A stretch of DNA of 64,000 bases from G963665085 sp963665085 (GTDB taxonomy: Bacteria > Bacteroidota > Bacteroidia > Bacteroidales > JAAAOM01): positions 372,001 through 436,000 of the forward strand of contig CAXXXS010000002.1 of assembly GCA_963665085.2 (NCBI GenBank), read 5' to 3'. The position numbers and the translations under genes are program-made. Shown here in pieces: positions 1-7,866 of the stretch (its first letter is position 1; every line of letters starts with the position of its first letter). The notes below the pieces were generated by a model. The model saw nothing but the letters and a program-made list of their open reading frames with translations, was not told where the DNA came from and searched no databases.

Positions 1-1636
1 ATTTCAACCATACCTTAGTCCCTTGTAATTTTCCTGTTTTTTCATCGATGTAAATACCAGTCCAAAAAACACTCATTACATTATATGATTCACTAAAATA
101 GGCATTCGATTTTTTTGCCTGGCTCAATATACTATCTGAAAATTTATTTGGTTCAATAGTTAATTTAAGTGAGTCATGTTCAAAAACAAAATCTCCAATT
201 CCAGGTTTTTCAACAGCTTCCTGAGGAGTCATTTTTAAACCTAATACATTTATTAAAGAAACAAGGGATTGGAGCTGCGCGCCCCCACTAATGCATCCGA
301 ACCCAAGCACTGGTTTACCATCTTTTAGGACAAGGCCGGGAACAGTTCCTTCGGGTAGTCTTTTTCCTGGCCCTACTGTTTTCATCCTTTGTTGTTCGAA
401 ACACCCCGGATCTGGTATTGAGATACCATCAATAAAAAGCCCAGTATAACCCCAGTTCACAGCTTTAATAGAATGAAGCAATACCGCAATATTTCCCTGT
501 TTGTCAATCGATACAATAACAGCTGTATGCTCGTTTTTTGTGTTCTGAATATCAGGTATGTGAAATTTATTAATTGTTTTCCAGGCTTCCCACACTTGTC
601 TAGATGTTTTTTTCTCCAACATTGTTTCCGTTGTTAATTTAATGCTGTCACCATAAAATTCCGGGTAATACGCTGAATAACCGGAAGCAGCCAGTATGTG
701 ATAAATAGTTGCCAAAGCAATGGGGGATTCTGAATAATCTCCCATTTCAGCTAATTGTGCTTCTTCGGCCAAGTTCATTGCATGCAACAATCTGTATGAA
801 CCATAATCAGGTTCTCCTTGTATAAAAATATCATAATCTTTATATGTGCCATGGACGGGATTTGTCCATAATACATTATAATCCTGCATGTCCTTTAATG
901 TAATTTTACTACCGGCGTCCCTTGCAACATCAACAAATTTCTCAGCCCATTCTCCTTTGTACATATAGTCAGCACCTTCTCTGCTTATTTTACGAAGAGT
1001 TTTGGCAAGTTCAGGTTGTTTAAATGTTTCTCCAACTTGATAAAAACTACCGTCAGTCTTGGTAAATACAGCTTTTGTTGCGGGATACATTGTAAGGACA
1101 TTCTGCCAATTTAAAAAGTTTGAGTTATCCTCGGATGTCCATTCTGTTCCTTCTTCTGCAATTTCAATAGCATTTTCAAAAAGTTTATCAAACGGGATTT
1201 TACCAAATTTTTTATGAGCCTCTTCTAATCCTTTCATAAATCCAGGTACAAGAATAGTTCGGCCGTAAGTAGTGTTTTGTGTTGTATTTTGCAGATTGTG
1301 TGGCGCAGTTGGGATAGTTAATGGTTCAGTTTCATTCTGAACAGTATTAAATCCGGCGTTCATATTATATATCTTGCTTGTTGAATTCTCGTAGTAAACT
1401 AAATCCATTACTCCGGCATAGCTCACATATTTCCCACCTGTTTCTGCAATTTCAGATAATGCTACAGATAAAGCCGCATCTACAGCAGAGCCACCATTTT
1501 CTAAGATTTTTATTCCTGCCTCAACTCCTCGATGACTCATAGAAGCAGTTATTAAGTAATTTTCTTTTGGGGAATTATTAAAAGATAATAATATTAAAGC
1601 AGTAAAAAGAAGACCCCAGTTTTTAATTTTATGCAT
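1..1636 (-). CDS. Gamma-glutamyltransferase family protein, 3' end beyond window
   Basis: Reading leftwards from an ATG at 1636, the frame stays open to the window edge for about 545 codons, so the C-terminus is missing. The N-terminus has a hydrophobic segment (residues 8-19), fitting export to the periplasm. The family hallmark is the autocatalytic threonine of the Ntn-hydrolase fold. Here it is Thr371 in NEHTAVIVSIDKQGN, followed by the glycine-rich FGCISGGAQ region that in this family forms the oxyanion and glutamyl pocket. An early GGSAVDAALSVAL motif is also typical. Known members cleave gamma-glutamyl bonds of glutathione and related peptides or act as cephalosporin acylases; the substrate cannot be told from sequence. 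It is oriented like the following accessory genes but separated from them by about 290 bases. Family call is secure; exact activity is not. Confidence 0.88.
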   Translation of the reverse strand, partial: MHKIKNWGLLFTALILLSFNNSPKENYLITASMSHRGVEAGIKILENGGSAVDAALSVALSEIAETGGKYVSYAGVMDLVYYENSTSKIYNMNAGFNTVQNETEPLTIPTAPHNLQNTTQNTTYGRTILVPGFMKGLEEAHKKFGKIPFDKLFENAIEIAEEGTEWTSEDNSNFLNWQNVLTMYPATKAVFTKTDGSFYQVGETFKQPELAKTLRKISREGADYMYKGEWAEKFVDVARDAGSKITLKDMQDYNVLWTNPVHGTYKDYDIFIQGEPDYGSYRLLHAMNLAEEAQLAEMGDYSESPIALATIYHILAASGYSAYYPEFYGDSIKLTTETMLEKKTSRQVWEAWKTINKFHIPDIQNTKNEHTAVIVSIDKQGNIAVLLHSIKAVNWGYTGLFIDGISIPDPGCFEQQRMKTVGPGKRLPEGTVPGLVLKDGKPVLGFGCISGGAQLQSLVSLINVLGLKMTPQEAVEKPGIGDFVFEHDSLKLTIEPNKFSDSILSQAKKSNAYFSESYNVMSVFWTGIYIDEKTGKLQGTKVWLK

Positions 1637-1923
1637 GATTTTGGAATTTTCTCCAAGTATAGGTGTTTTCAGAATCCGAAATTAAAAATTTATAGATTCT
1701 TAACATAAATTGTAGTTTCTTAACAATTTAAGAGACATTTTGTAGTAAGTTTTTCTATTGTTCACAACCTATCCATAATTGATTGTTACGGAAAAGTATA
1801 TGCGACATTGGAGATTGTGTGATACTTGCCAGTCAAGCCGCGATACAGCTTAAGTAGATTGAAATCTTGATGTTTGCTATACCGTCATCATTACTAAAAT
1901 TAAGTGTTGTGTCGTCGTGCTAT
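1637..1923. other. Intergenic gap with no gene seen
   Basis: No open frame of any coding character is visible in these 287 bases. A weak imperfect hairpin (CGATACAGC at 1841-1849 against GCTATACCG at 1876-1884, 7 of 9 pairs) lies downstream of the broken thioesterase gene. It may be a decayed palindrome of the kind found near 6.5 kb, but alone it is not convincing. Confidence 0.35.
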
Positions 1924-2745
1924 TTATTTGTTAGTGTAATCTTTTATTCTTTCTAACAATTTATTAGGAATCCTTTGAGGTCTTCCATTCGATATTGAAA
2001 CTGGAATAAAAGTACTAACAGAATTACAAATGACTTCATTATTACAATCCAGAATCTCATGAGCATAAATTAGTTTTAGACCTTCAATTTTATGAATCCA
2101 AATATTTGATTTTATCATTTCCGATACATCAAATTTTCTAAAAAATCTATATTCTCCCTCTCTCCAAAAAAACGCTAGATTTAAATTATTTAGAAAGTCT
2201 AATGTTATGTTAAGTGATTTTGAATGATTCCATCTTGTTTCTTCAAACAACTTCCATGATAAATTCTCGGGTATTTTGCCAAAATAATTTCTTTCAATAT
2301 TTCTAAGTTTAAATTCTGAAGTGTATATCTTATTGTTATGCTTTAGATTAAAGCAATCTAACTTTTGATTTAAACATTCATTATCGGAATTTAAATAATC
2401 AAATAAATCGGGATTTACCCTATTAATTGAATTGATCTAAAAACAAATAGCATCATTATTAGTCATTGTAGCAGTCCACGATAGATAACCATCTTTATAC
2501 GTTTTGAGACTTATTTTTACTTCTATTGTAGCGTTTTCAAAAACTTGCTTAATAAACTTAAAACTAGTTTGGTATGGTTCAATTTTTAGTTGCTTGCTAA
2601 GAATGAAATCATTTGAAATACCCAGTTTGTTAAGTAGTAAATATTTACCACTCTCAAATAAATCGAAGTATCGATTGCTATTTATATGATGTTGAGTGTC
2701 TAAATCCGAGTAAATCGTCTGATAAGAAAATGTAATCGTTTTCAT
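1924..2745 (-). pseudogene. Acyl-ACP/acyl-CoA thioesterase-like gene with one in-frame TAG
   Basis: Two hotdog-type thioesterase halves lie in the same reading frame, split by a single TAG at 2439-2437. The first half (102 codons from the ATG at 2745) carries the hotdog helix signature SDLDTQHHINSNRYFD. After the TAG the frame stays open, through an Asn-rich linker and LSWKLFEETRWNHSKSLN, to the natural stop at 1924. Read through, the product is about 273 residues, the usual length of two-domain bacterial acyl-ACP thioesterases. There is no frameshift, so one point mutation would explain the interruption. The second half has an internal ATG at 2250 and could in principle give a separate 108-residue product, but this would start inside the fold. 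I regard it as a young pseudogene; stop-codon readthrough is the less likely alternative. Confidence 0.6.
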
Positions 2746-2749
2746 TTTT

Positions 2750-2947
2750 TTAAATCCATTTGATAGGATAGCCTAACGCTCTTTTTATTGATTCCATTTC
2801 AGCTGCGTGCCACATCTCATGTTTAAAACACCAGGATAATGCTTCATATTTATTTTCTGCAACCGGATGTTTAAAAGGAATTGGTTCTAATTTTTCAAAC
2901 AAGTCATTGATTATTGTTTTTTTGAAATACGTTTTTAGAAATGTTGA
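2750..2947 (-). pseudogene. C-terminal fragment of a DinB-family protein
   Basis: A 65-codon frame without a start codon, opening just after a stop at 2950, reads FLKTYFKKTIIND, then PFKHPVAENKYEALSW and CFKHEMWHAAEMESIKRAL. The final HxxxH-type helix (KHEMWHA) is the metal-binding C-terminal signature of DinB/YfiT-like four-helix-bundle proteins. Everything N-terminal of it is missing. It ends five bases upstream of the ATG of the broken thioesterase. It reads as a scrap of a bacillithiol-transferase-like or DinB gene left by deletion. Confidence 0.6.
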
Positions 2948-3016
2948 TTAATTAAGAATTAATACTACAGCAACTATTATGAATTATACAAAACATTACC
3001 CGCTGTTATTTTTTGT

Positions 3017-3676
3017 TTATCTCAGTGACATTCTCATTTCAACAGCTTTTTTAAGATTATCATTTTCAATATCCATGTCGTATCCATTTTTATCAAGCCA
3101 TTTTTTCTTTCCAAGTTGATATTGCATCATTACATCAGGTAAAATTCCCACATAAACTTCTGCTAAATGTCTGATCTTTGGTAAGGCTGTTAATTCTGTA
3201 TCTGTTGTAACAACTTCATACATTGAGTTGTCAAGATGTTCGATAATAGATTGGGAATTATAAATGTCTGCTAATGATTTTGCAAATTCGAATTCTACAT
3301 TGTCGATTATATTTGAGTTTAGAAATGTTTGATATGCTGTTGAGTGGAGTAACGGTATTTGTATTCCCTGCCAGTTTTTTAAATCAAAACCATTTAGTTT
3401 TTTCCAGTCTGAATCATTTTGATTTCTTAAACTATCTATTTCTGAAATTAAATTAGTGTGATATTCATAGATTGCTTCAACTCTCTTGTGATTATATTTC
3501 ATTTCAGAAGTTATATGTTGTAATGATATCTCAAGGGTCGCAGCATCATTTCGTGATTCCCGAAACTCAGTAAGCCAAAAAGCTAAAAAGACACTTGTGA
3601 AAATTAAGACAGCTTCAATCAAATGGTCGCTGATTCTTTGGCTTATTTTAAATCTAGTTTTTTTGTCTTTTGTCAT
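3017..3676 (-). CDS. Membrane-anchored protein of unknown function
   Basis: The 219-residue product has a charged N-terminus, then one hydrophobic segment (about residues 19-36, LIEAVLIFTSVFLAFWL) ending in TEFRESRNDA. A long helical, charged remainder is probably periplasmic. This layout, a single N-terminal membrane helix ending in W-x-E-x-R-x-x-R, is common in small Bacteroidota proteins of unknown role, and I cannot name a function. The gene stands alone between the DinB fragment and the M1 peptidase on the same strand, with about 195 bases to the peptidase. No cysteine clusters or catalytic motifs are visible. The length and residue use look like a real, intact gene. Confidence 0.7.
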   Translation of the reverse strand: MTKDKKTRFKISQRISDHLIEAVLIFTSVFLAFWLTEFRESRNDAATLEISLQHITSEMKYNHKRVEAIYEYHTNLISEIDSLRNQNDSDWKKLNGFDLKNWQGIQIPLLHSTAYQTFLNSNIIDNVEFEFAKSLADIYNSQSIIEHLDNSMYEVVTTDTELTALPKIRHLAEVYVGILPDVMMQYQLGKKKWLDKNGYDMDIENDNLKKAVEMRMSLR

Positions 3677-3871
3677 AAATCAGTTCTTTTTTTAGCTTAT
3701 GTTTAGTAGATTTTCTTTTAATAGTGTAACGTTTTTTTCAGTATGAACTGGTTGAATTTTAGAATTCATTTGCATCTGCTGAGACCGAAGCTGAATCAGG
3801 CCAAAATACTCTAATTATCACTATAGACCAACTGTTTCATTACTGCGTGTTGTATTTAGTTACATTTTGTG

Positions 3872-5857
3872 TTATGGTTTTAAAATTAGTGGGTTATGCA
3901 ATACTCCAACATAAAAGTTATGATCAATCATTACCTCACTTATTGATTCGTTTATGTATTGATATGTCCAATTCGTTTTTGGATAGATCCATACCATATC
4001 CTTATTAATATAAATCTTTAAAGGCATATCAAAATCTTTTACGGTATTAATCCATCTGTAAATAATTTTATTTCCTTCAATATAATATTCCAATGTAGGT
4101 ATTTGAACAGTTCTAAGATACTGGTCAAAAAAGGGCTTTAGTTTCATACCAGATTGTTGAGCTATATACTTTTCTATTTGGTCTCCACTTACTGTCTGAT
4201 GATAAAATTCTTGATTGATTCCACGTAATATCTGGCGCCATTTTTCATCATCATCAATAATTTGACGCAAGGTGTGTAGCATATTCGCCCCTTTGTAGTA
4301 CATATCGCCAGATCCCTCACTATTAACATCATAATCGCCAATAATAGGGCGGTCGTTTCTAATATTTTTTCGGTTACCAATAATATATGCCGAGGATGCT
4401 TCTTTCCCATAATAATAATCTAAAAACAGATTTTCAGAATAATTAATAAAACTCTCATGAATCCACATGTCTGCTATATCTATATTGGTAATACTGTTGG
4501 CAAACCATTCATGTCCCGATTCATGAATTATAATGAAGTCAAATGTGAGTCCCCAGCCTGTTCCCGATAAGTCCCTGCCTGCATAACCTTTTTTGTAGTT
4601 ATTACCATAGGTAACAGAACTTTGATGTTCCATTCCCAAATAAGGTACTTCTACTAATTTATAGCCATCTTCATAAAAAGGGTATGGGCCAAACCAATGC
4701 TCAAAAGCCTTCATCATCTTTGGTGCATCCGTAAAATGCTTTTTTGCTTTATCCAGGTTATATTTCAACACATAATAATCCATGTCTAAAGGGCCTTTTT
4801 CTCCTTGATAGACTTCTGAAAAATGAGCATAATCGCCAATATTAATATTTACACCATAATTATTAATCGGATTACCAATAAACCAATTTGATGTAACTGT
4901 ATTATCTGAGTTTTCTTCAATGCTTCTCAATCGTCCATTTGAGATATTGGATAATCCTTTAGGATTGGTTACGCTAATTAGCATACTATCAACTTCATCG
5001 TACATATGGTCTTTATTCGGCCACCATATACTGGCACCAATTCCCTGGCAGGAAGTTGCTATGAAATCATTCCCGTTATTGTCTTTCTCCCAGGAGAAGC
5101 CACCGTCCCAAGGGGCATGAAGTGCTTCTTGTGGCTTTCCTTTATAAAAGACTTCTATAGAATAAAGTTTACCGGTTTCCTGCTCTTCTTTTAACTGGAT
5201 AAAATGAGCATTGCCATCATGTTTTATATCAAGATCTTTTCCATTTTGTGTTACCTTGTACATTACTAAAGGTGATTGCAAATCAATTTGAATTACCTTG
5301 TAGGGCTTTAATACCCTGTACATGATTGTGTTTTTCCCTGAAATATATTTGTTTTCCGGTTCAACCTTAACTTCCAGGTGGTAGTAAGCTAAATCCCACC
5401 ATTCTCTTTCGGGTGTAATCGTTCCCCGTAAAGTATCCTGCCTTGTATAGGTTCTCTGTTGGGGAGTGCTTTGAACTATATGTTGTTTTATAACAGGCTT
5501 AGTGCTTAAGCTTACAGTCTGCCCTTTCTGCGAATTAAAGAACATAAACCCATCGTAGGTGCCAGTCTTTTTATTATAATTAAGTTTGTATGTAAATCTT
5601 GAATCATCTTGAAGGAGTTCTAAAATAAGCGAATCTTTCTTTTGAGTTATTTTTTCAATGGGAGCATTTATAATATTAATATTATTTTTTTGAATACTTG
5701 TATAAGAACCGGTAAGCTGATTATTTTCTTCCCATATTGTTAATTCGAATTTTTTGTCTTCTGATGCAATGTCATACCATTTACCGATAATATCCTGAGA
5801 AAAAGTGGGACTGAGACTTAAACAAAGAACAAAAGCTGTGAAAATATTTTTAATCAT
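3872..5857 (-). CDS. M1-family zinc aminopeptidase, secreted
   Basis: The 661-residue precursor starts with a clear signal peptide (MIKNIFTAFVLCLSLSPTFSQ). An extra N-terminal beta domain of about 110 residues precedes the M1 fold. The gluzincin motif is complete: HESGH at 445-449 and the third zinc ligand E468 in MWIHESF, with GMEH at 408-411 standing where the classical GAMEN exopeptidase loop lies. Known members remove N-terminal residues from peptides; a periplasmic or surface role in peptide use is likely. The gene appears monocistronic, with a Bacteroidota -7 box (TAATTTTG) on the minus strand at 5902-5895, about 38 bases before the ATG. Family assignment is firm, substrate unknown. Confidence 0.93.
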   Translation of the reverse strand: MIKNIFTAFVLCLSLSPTFSQDIIGKWYDIASEDKKFELTIWEENNQLTGSYTSIQKNNINIINAPIEKITQKKDSLILELLQDDSRFTYKLNYNKKTGTYDGFMFFNSQKGQTVSLSTKPVIKQHIVQSTPQQRTYTRQDTLRGTITPEREWWDLAYYHLEVKVEPENKYISGKNTIMYRVLKPYKVIQIDLQSPLVMYKVTQNGKDLDIKHDGNAHFIQLKEEQETGKLYSIEVFYKGKPQEALHAPWDGGFSWEKDNNGNDFIATSCQGIGASIWWPNKDHMYDEVDSMLISVTNPKGLSNISNGRLRSIEENSDNTVTSNWFIGNPINNYGVNINIGDYAHFSEVYQGEKGPLDMDYYVLKYNLDKAKKHFTDAPKMMKAFEHWFGPYPFYEDGYKLVEVPYLGMEHQSSVTYGNNYKKGYAGRDLSGTGWGLTFDFIIIHESGHEWFANSITNIDIADMWIHESFINYSENLFLDYYYGKEASSAYIIGNRKNIRNDRPIIGDYDVNSEGSGDMYYKGANMLHTLRQIIDDDEKWRQILRGINQEFYHQTVSGDQIEKYIAQQSGMKLKPFFDQYLRTVQIPTLEYYIEGNKIIYRWINTVKDFDMPLKIYINKDMVWIYPKTNWTYQYINESISEVMIDHNFYVGVLHNPLILKP

Positions 5858-5894
5858 ATTATAATTGAAATTGATGTTTAATTCTATCAGACGG

Positions 5895-5902
5895 CAAAAT
5901 TA
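5895..5902 (-). promoter_or_regulatory. Likely -7 box of the M1 peptidase gene
   Basis: Read on the minus strand, TAATTTTG fits the Bacteroidota TAnnTTTG element and lies 38 bases upstream of the start codon. I do not see a clean TTG element at the expected spacing, so the promoter call is tentative. Confidence 0.45.
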
Positions 5903-6208
5903 ATCAATTTTTAACTCTATCCTTTTATTCATAATACTTCCCAGTTGATAAGGTTGCTGATAAACTTCTAAGAGTTACAAGTATTGACGTTTGTAGAAGG
6001 ATTTAATAAGAACGGGAGAAATCGAAAATTTACTTTTAATCTGTTTGGAAAGTTCCTATGTAGGGAATGATTTATTACATTGTGTATTAATGAAGCGTGG
6101 CAAACCTACGTGCTTTATCTGTATCAGGTTAAGATAGAGTATGACCAACGAATTTTGTACATCGTATCACCTTGCCTTGTTTTGGGACTGAATTTTTCCG
6201 GCGTCATT
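5903..6208. other. Stretch without a supported gene
   Basis: About 300 bases between the peptidase promoter and the DinB/GNAT chimera. A 69-codon plus-strand frame at 6080-6289 exists, but it overlaps the chimera antisense and shows no family resemblance. I see no repeat or RNA structure that I would defend. Confidence 0.4.
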
Positions 6209-6472
6209 CTATATTTCTTTATTCATAAAGCACACGTTAAAAGGCAAATGCTCAAAATCTCTTGTCCCTGTTTCGATAAATCCTTGTGAACTATACCAGT
6301 TTTTCAGTTTTATATTTGAATCAATCATATGTCCAACAATTTGTTTGATTGTTCACTTCTGACTATTTCTCCTGGAAATAATTAATTCCTTATCAAGATT
6401 TAGCAATTTGGATACCCATTCATTCATCAGATTAAGGACTCCTTCAGTTATTGGTTCAAATTCTTTTATCAT
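6209..6472 (-). pseudogene. DinB N-terminus joined in frame to a GNAT C-terminus, with internal TGA
   Basis: From the ATG at 6472 the frame reads MIKEFEPITEGVLNLMNEW and then RRNSQK, stop TGA, TIKQIVGHMIDSN. The second part is a typical DinB/DUF1569-type stretch in which a tryptophan (TGG) is expected exactly where the TGA stands. Directly after it, in the same frame, the sequence changes to NWYSSQGFIETGTRDFEHLPF and CFMNKEI, the C-terminal end of a GNAT N-acetyltransferase. It ends at a TAG at 6211-6209. The 88 codons are therefore two truncated genes fused by a deletion plus one nonsense mutation. No product is expected. Confidence 0.6.
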
Positions 6473-6500
6473 AGCCTAATTTGTATATGTAGGATTGTTG

Positions 6501-6628
6501 TCTTAACGTTAATAATATGAGTAGGCCGGGATTCTTTGCCACTTATCTATCAAACCGCTATAAATTTGAGTAAATGTAGTGAAATTAGCAAACCACTTGC
6601 CCCGGCTTACTTATCTTTAGTGTTAGGC
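6501..6628 (-). repeat. attC-like imperfect palindrome
   Basis: A long inverted structure lies between the truncated Fic gene and the DinB/GNAT chimera. ATGAGTAGGCCGGG (6517-6530) pairs with CCCGGCTTACTTAT (6601-6614) over all 14 positions, as 12 Watson-Crick and two G-U pairs. The flanks are TTAAC (6503-6507) and GTTAGGC (6622-6628). On the strand of the neighbouring genes the element begins GCCTAAC and ends GTTAAGA. This resembles the RYYYAAC...GTTRRRY layout of integron attC sites, with one base off consensus at the far end. No integrase gene is in the window. It could also be another class of mobile palindromic repeat. Confidence 0.45.
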
Positions 6629-6682
6629 TTAGTTTTTAATTGTATTTATATCTTGTTGTATTTTTATCATCTAATTTTTCAA

Positions 6683-6874
6683 TTATTCCATTTGCTCAAT
6701 AGTCAATGTATTTCCTTCAATTTCAAGTGATGAATGAATTGTTTTAATCCTGTTTTTCTTTCGTAATTCTGTTGGAGGTTTATTTAAATGTGCAGAATTT
6801 ACTTCCCCAATCTTCTCTGAAATAGAAGCGACAAGTTTTAAAATCTTTCCTGTAATTTTATATGGTTGTTTCAT
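6683..6874 (-). pseudogene. Truncated Fic-family protein, N-terminus only
   Basis: The 63 codons from the ATG at 6874 contain KIGEVNSAHLNKPPTELRKK and SSLEIEGNTLTIEQM. The second is the inhibitory-helix-like S-x-x-I-E-G-N motif found at the N-terminus of class II Fic AMP-transferases. The frame then stops, with no FIC core (HPFxxGNG) anywhere downstream. In the next frame GIIEKLDDKN follows directly, so a frameshift at the break is possible before the rest was lost. Upstream lies a perfect 30-bp palindrome, probably the former operator. The short peptide could be made but would lack catalytic function. Confidence 0.6.
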
Positions 6875-6885
6875 TTATTTATATA

Positions 6886-6915
6886 CTTTGATAGTATCAT
6901 ATGATACTATCAAAG
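6886..6915. promoter_or_regulatory. Perfect 30-bp palindrome upstream of the Fic remnant
   Basis: The right half ATGATACTATCAAAG (6901-6915) is mirrored exactly by the left half at 6886-6900. It lies 11 bases upstream of the ATG of the truncated Fic gene. Uninterrupted dyads of this size next to a start codon are typical operators for dimeric repressors. No matching regulator is recognisable in the window. Confidence 0.55.
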
Positions 6916-6975
6916 ATGTTTTTTTTATTTCAAACTACAAGTAACTTTCTGTTTTGTAGTCATTCGTTAATGCCA

Positions 6976-7097
6976 GCAACGGTTCTGAAATATGAAAAGT
7001 TGGGGAGTACGGGCTTCAAACCGAGACAATTTTGAAACGGGCTACAATGCCTGAATCTACTACAAACTTGTCCATTTTGTATATACATTTGTTAGGC
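6976..7097 (-). repeat. Second cassette-boundary-like inverted repeat
   Basis: On the minus strand, GCCTAAC (7097-7091) begins six bases after the toxin stop codon. About 115 bases later comes CCGTTGCTGGC. Between them are imperfect pairings: AAAAGTTGGGGAGTA at 6995-7009 with TACTACAAACTTGT at 7058-7071, and TTCAAA with TTTGAA around 7015-7036. Pairing is weaker than at the 6.5-kb element and the far end does not match GTTRRRY. The position immediately after a small gene and the shared GCCTAAC suggest the same class of element. Confidence 0.35.
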
Positions 7098-7102
7098 GTA
7101 GA

Positions 7103-7525
7103 TTATTTTGTTCTCAAACTATTCAAATATTCGTCTGGAGATAAAACTGGAATTTCAGATTCCTTAAAATCTTTTCCATTTCTTGTAATCAATATTTTAC
7201 AATCCATTCTTATAGCACAATAGTATTGTAAAGAATCCTCAAAATCTGAAAATTTTGACGACAATCCTTTATCAACAATCTTATCAGTTAAATCTGATGT
7301 CTCAGCGATAACCTTAAACTTTCGTATTTTTTCTTTAACCAATTCTTTATTCTCAATTCTTGAAAGCAAATAATAAATAGTCGAGTATGTTAATGCAGAG
7401 ACTACCAAATCAATTTCGTCTTTATCGGCAAGAGTAGCAATTTTAGCAGCAGAATCATAGAAAGGTTCTCTTTCTCCAAGCAAATCGAACACTACATTAG
7501 TGTCAAGGAACAATCTATCTTTCAT
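7103..7525 (-). CDS. PIN-domain toxin, VapC-like
   Basis: The 140-residue protein has the PIN-domain layout: D8 in FLDTNVVFDLL, the acidic cluster D94, E96, D97 in FSDFEDSLQYYCA, and the terminal ITRNGKDF motif. These residues form the magnesium site of PIN ribonucleases, which in VapC toxins cut tRNA or rRNA. The mid-domain glutamate usual in VapC is not obvious; the region reads SALTYSTIYYLL. The start overlaps the antitoxin stop by four bases (ATGA-type coupling), so the two are co-translated. It is one of the few intact genes in this decayed zone. A type II toxin role is inferred from pairing with the upstream gene. Confidence 0.85.
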   Translation of the reverse strand: MKDRLFLDTNVVFDLLGEREPFYDSAAKIATLADKDEIDLVVSALTYSTIYYLLSRIENKELVKEKIRKFKVIAETSDLTDKIVDKGLSSKFSDFEDSLQYYCAIRMDCKILITRNGKDFKESEIPVLSPDEYLNSLRTK

Positions 7526-7779
7526 TTATATTTCTCCGCTAAGTAATCACCATATTCTTTTTTATAGTCAAAATCTGAAGGAAGTTTTACTCCTGTTTGC
7601 ATACTCCTAACAAATGGAGATATCTCAATATCATTATCAGAAGGTTTATTTTCGTTATCAATTAACGATTTAAGATAAGATTCAATCATACGGGATAAAC
7701 TTCTCTTATGTGATGAAGCATACTTTTTTGCCTTATCTATCACATATTTATCAAGCTTTAATGTCAACTTTGCATCCAT
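7522..7779 (-). CDS. DUF6364-type antitoxin, ribbon-helix-helix-like
   Basis: I choose the ATG at 7779 (MDAKLTLKLDKYVIDKAKKY), giving 85 residues. The longer frame to 7854 would run through the promoter and operator. The N-terminal beta strand plus SSHKRSLSRMIESYL resembles ribbon-helix-helix DNA-binding antitoxins of the DUF6364 family. The C-terminal part (PFVRSMQTGVKLPSDFDYKK) would wrap the toxin. It overlaps the PIN toxin by four bases. A 10-bp palindrome and a clear promoter precede it, consistent with autorepression by the toxin-antitoxin complex. Confidence 0.82.
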   Translation of the reverse strand: MDAKLTLKLDKYVIDKAKKYASSHKRSLSRMIESYLKSLIDNENKPSDNDIEISPFVRSMQTGVKLPSDFDYKKEYGDYLAEKYK

Positions 7780-7793
7780 AACAATCAATATCG

Positions 7794-7832
7794 TGTACGT
7801 ACAAATATACAATATTAATCCGTATTTACCAA
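7794..7832 (-). promoter_or_regulatory. Toxin-antitoxin promoter and operator
   Basis: On the minus strand TTG (7832-7830) is followed after 20 bases by TATATTTG (7809-7802), a full Bacteroidota TTG/TAnnTTTG promoter. The perfect 10-bp palindrome TGTACGTACA (7794-7803) overlaps the end of the -7 box, where a bound antitoxin would block transcription. The start codon follows 14 bases later. Confidence 0.65.
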
Positions 7833-7859
7833 GCTGTGATTTTCGTGTGGCCAATTTTT

Positions 7860-7866
7860 GCCTAAC
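7860..7866 (-). repeat. GTTAGGC site upstream of the toxin-antitoxin unit
   Basis: On the minus strand GTTAGGC (7866-7860) matches the integron core-site consensus GTTRRRY. It lies just upstream of the toxin-antitoxin promoter. Together with GCCTAAC directly after the toxin stop it brackets a 776-bp unit. A 7-base match alone is weak; the argument rests on the matched pair. Confidence 0.35.

Noticed and set aside
1841..1884. Hairpin downstream of the broken thioesterase as another attC-like site
   Set aside because: Only 7 of 9 positions pair and no RYYYAAC/GTTRRRY pair brackets it.
2771..2777. GCCTAAC on the plus strand near the DinB fragment, matching the cassette boundary
   Set aside because: It lies inside the coding remnant (Arg-Ala-Leu-Gly codons) and has no pairing partner, so it is probably chance.
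6080..6289. 69-codon plus-strand frame in the decayed zone
   Set aside because: No family resemblance, and it runs antisense to the GNAT remnant, whose homology is clear.
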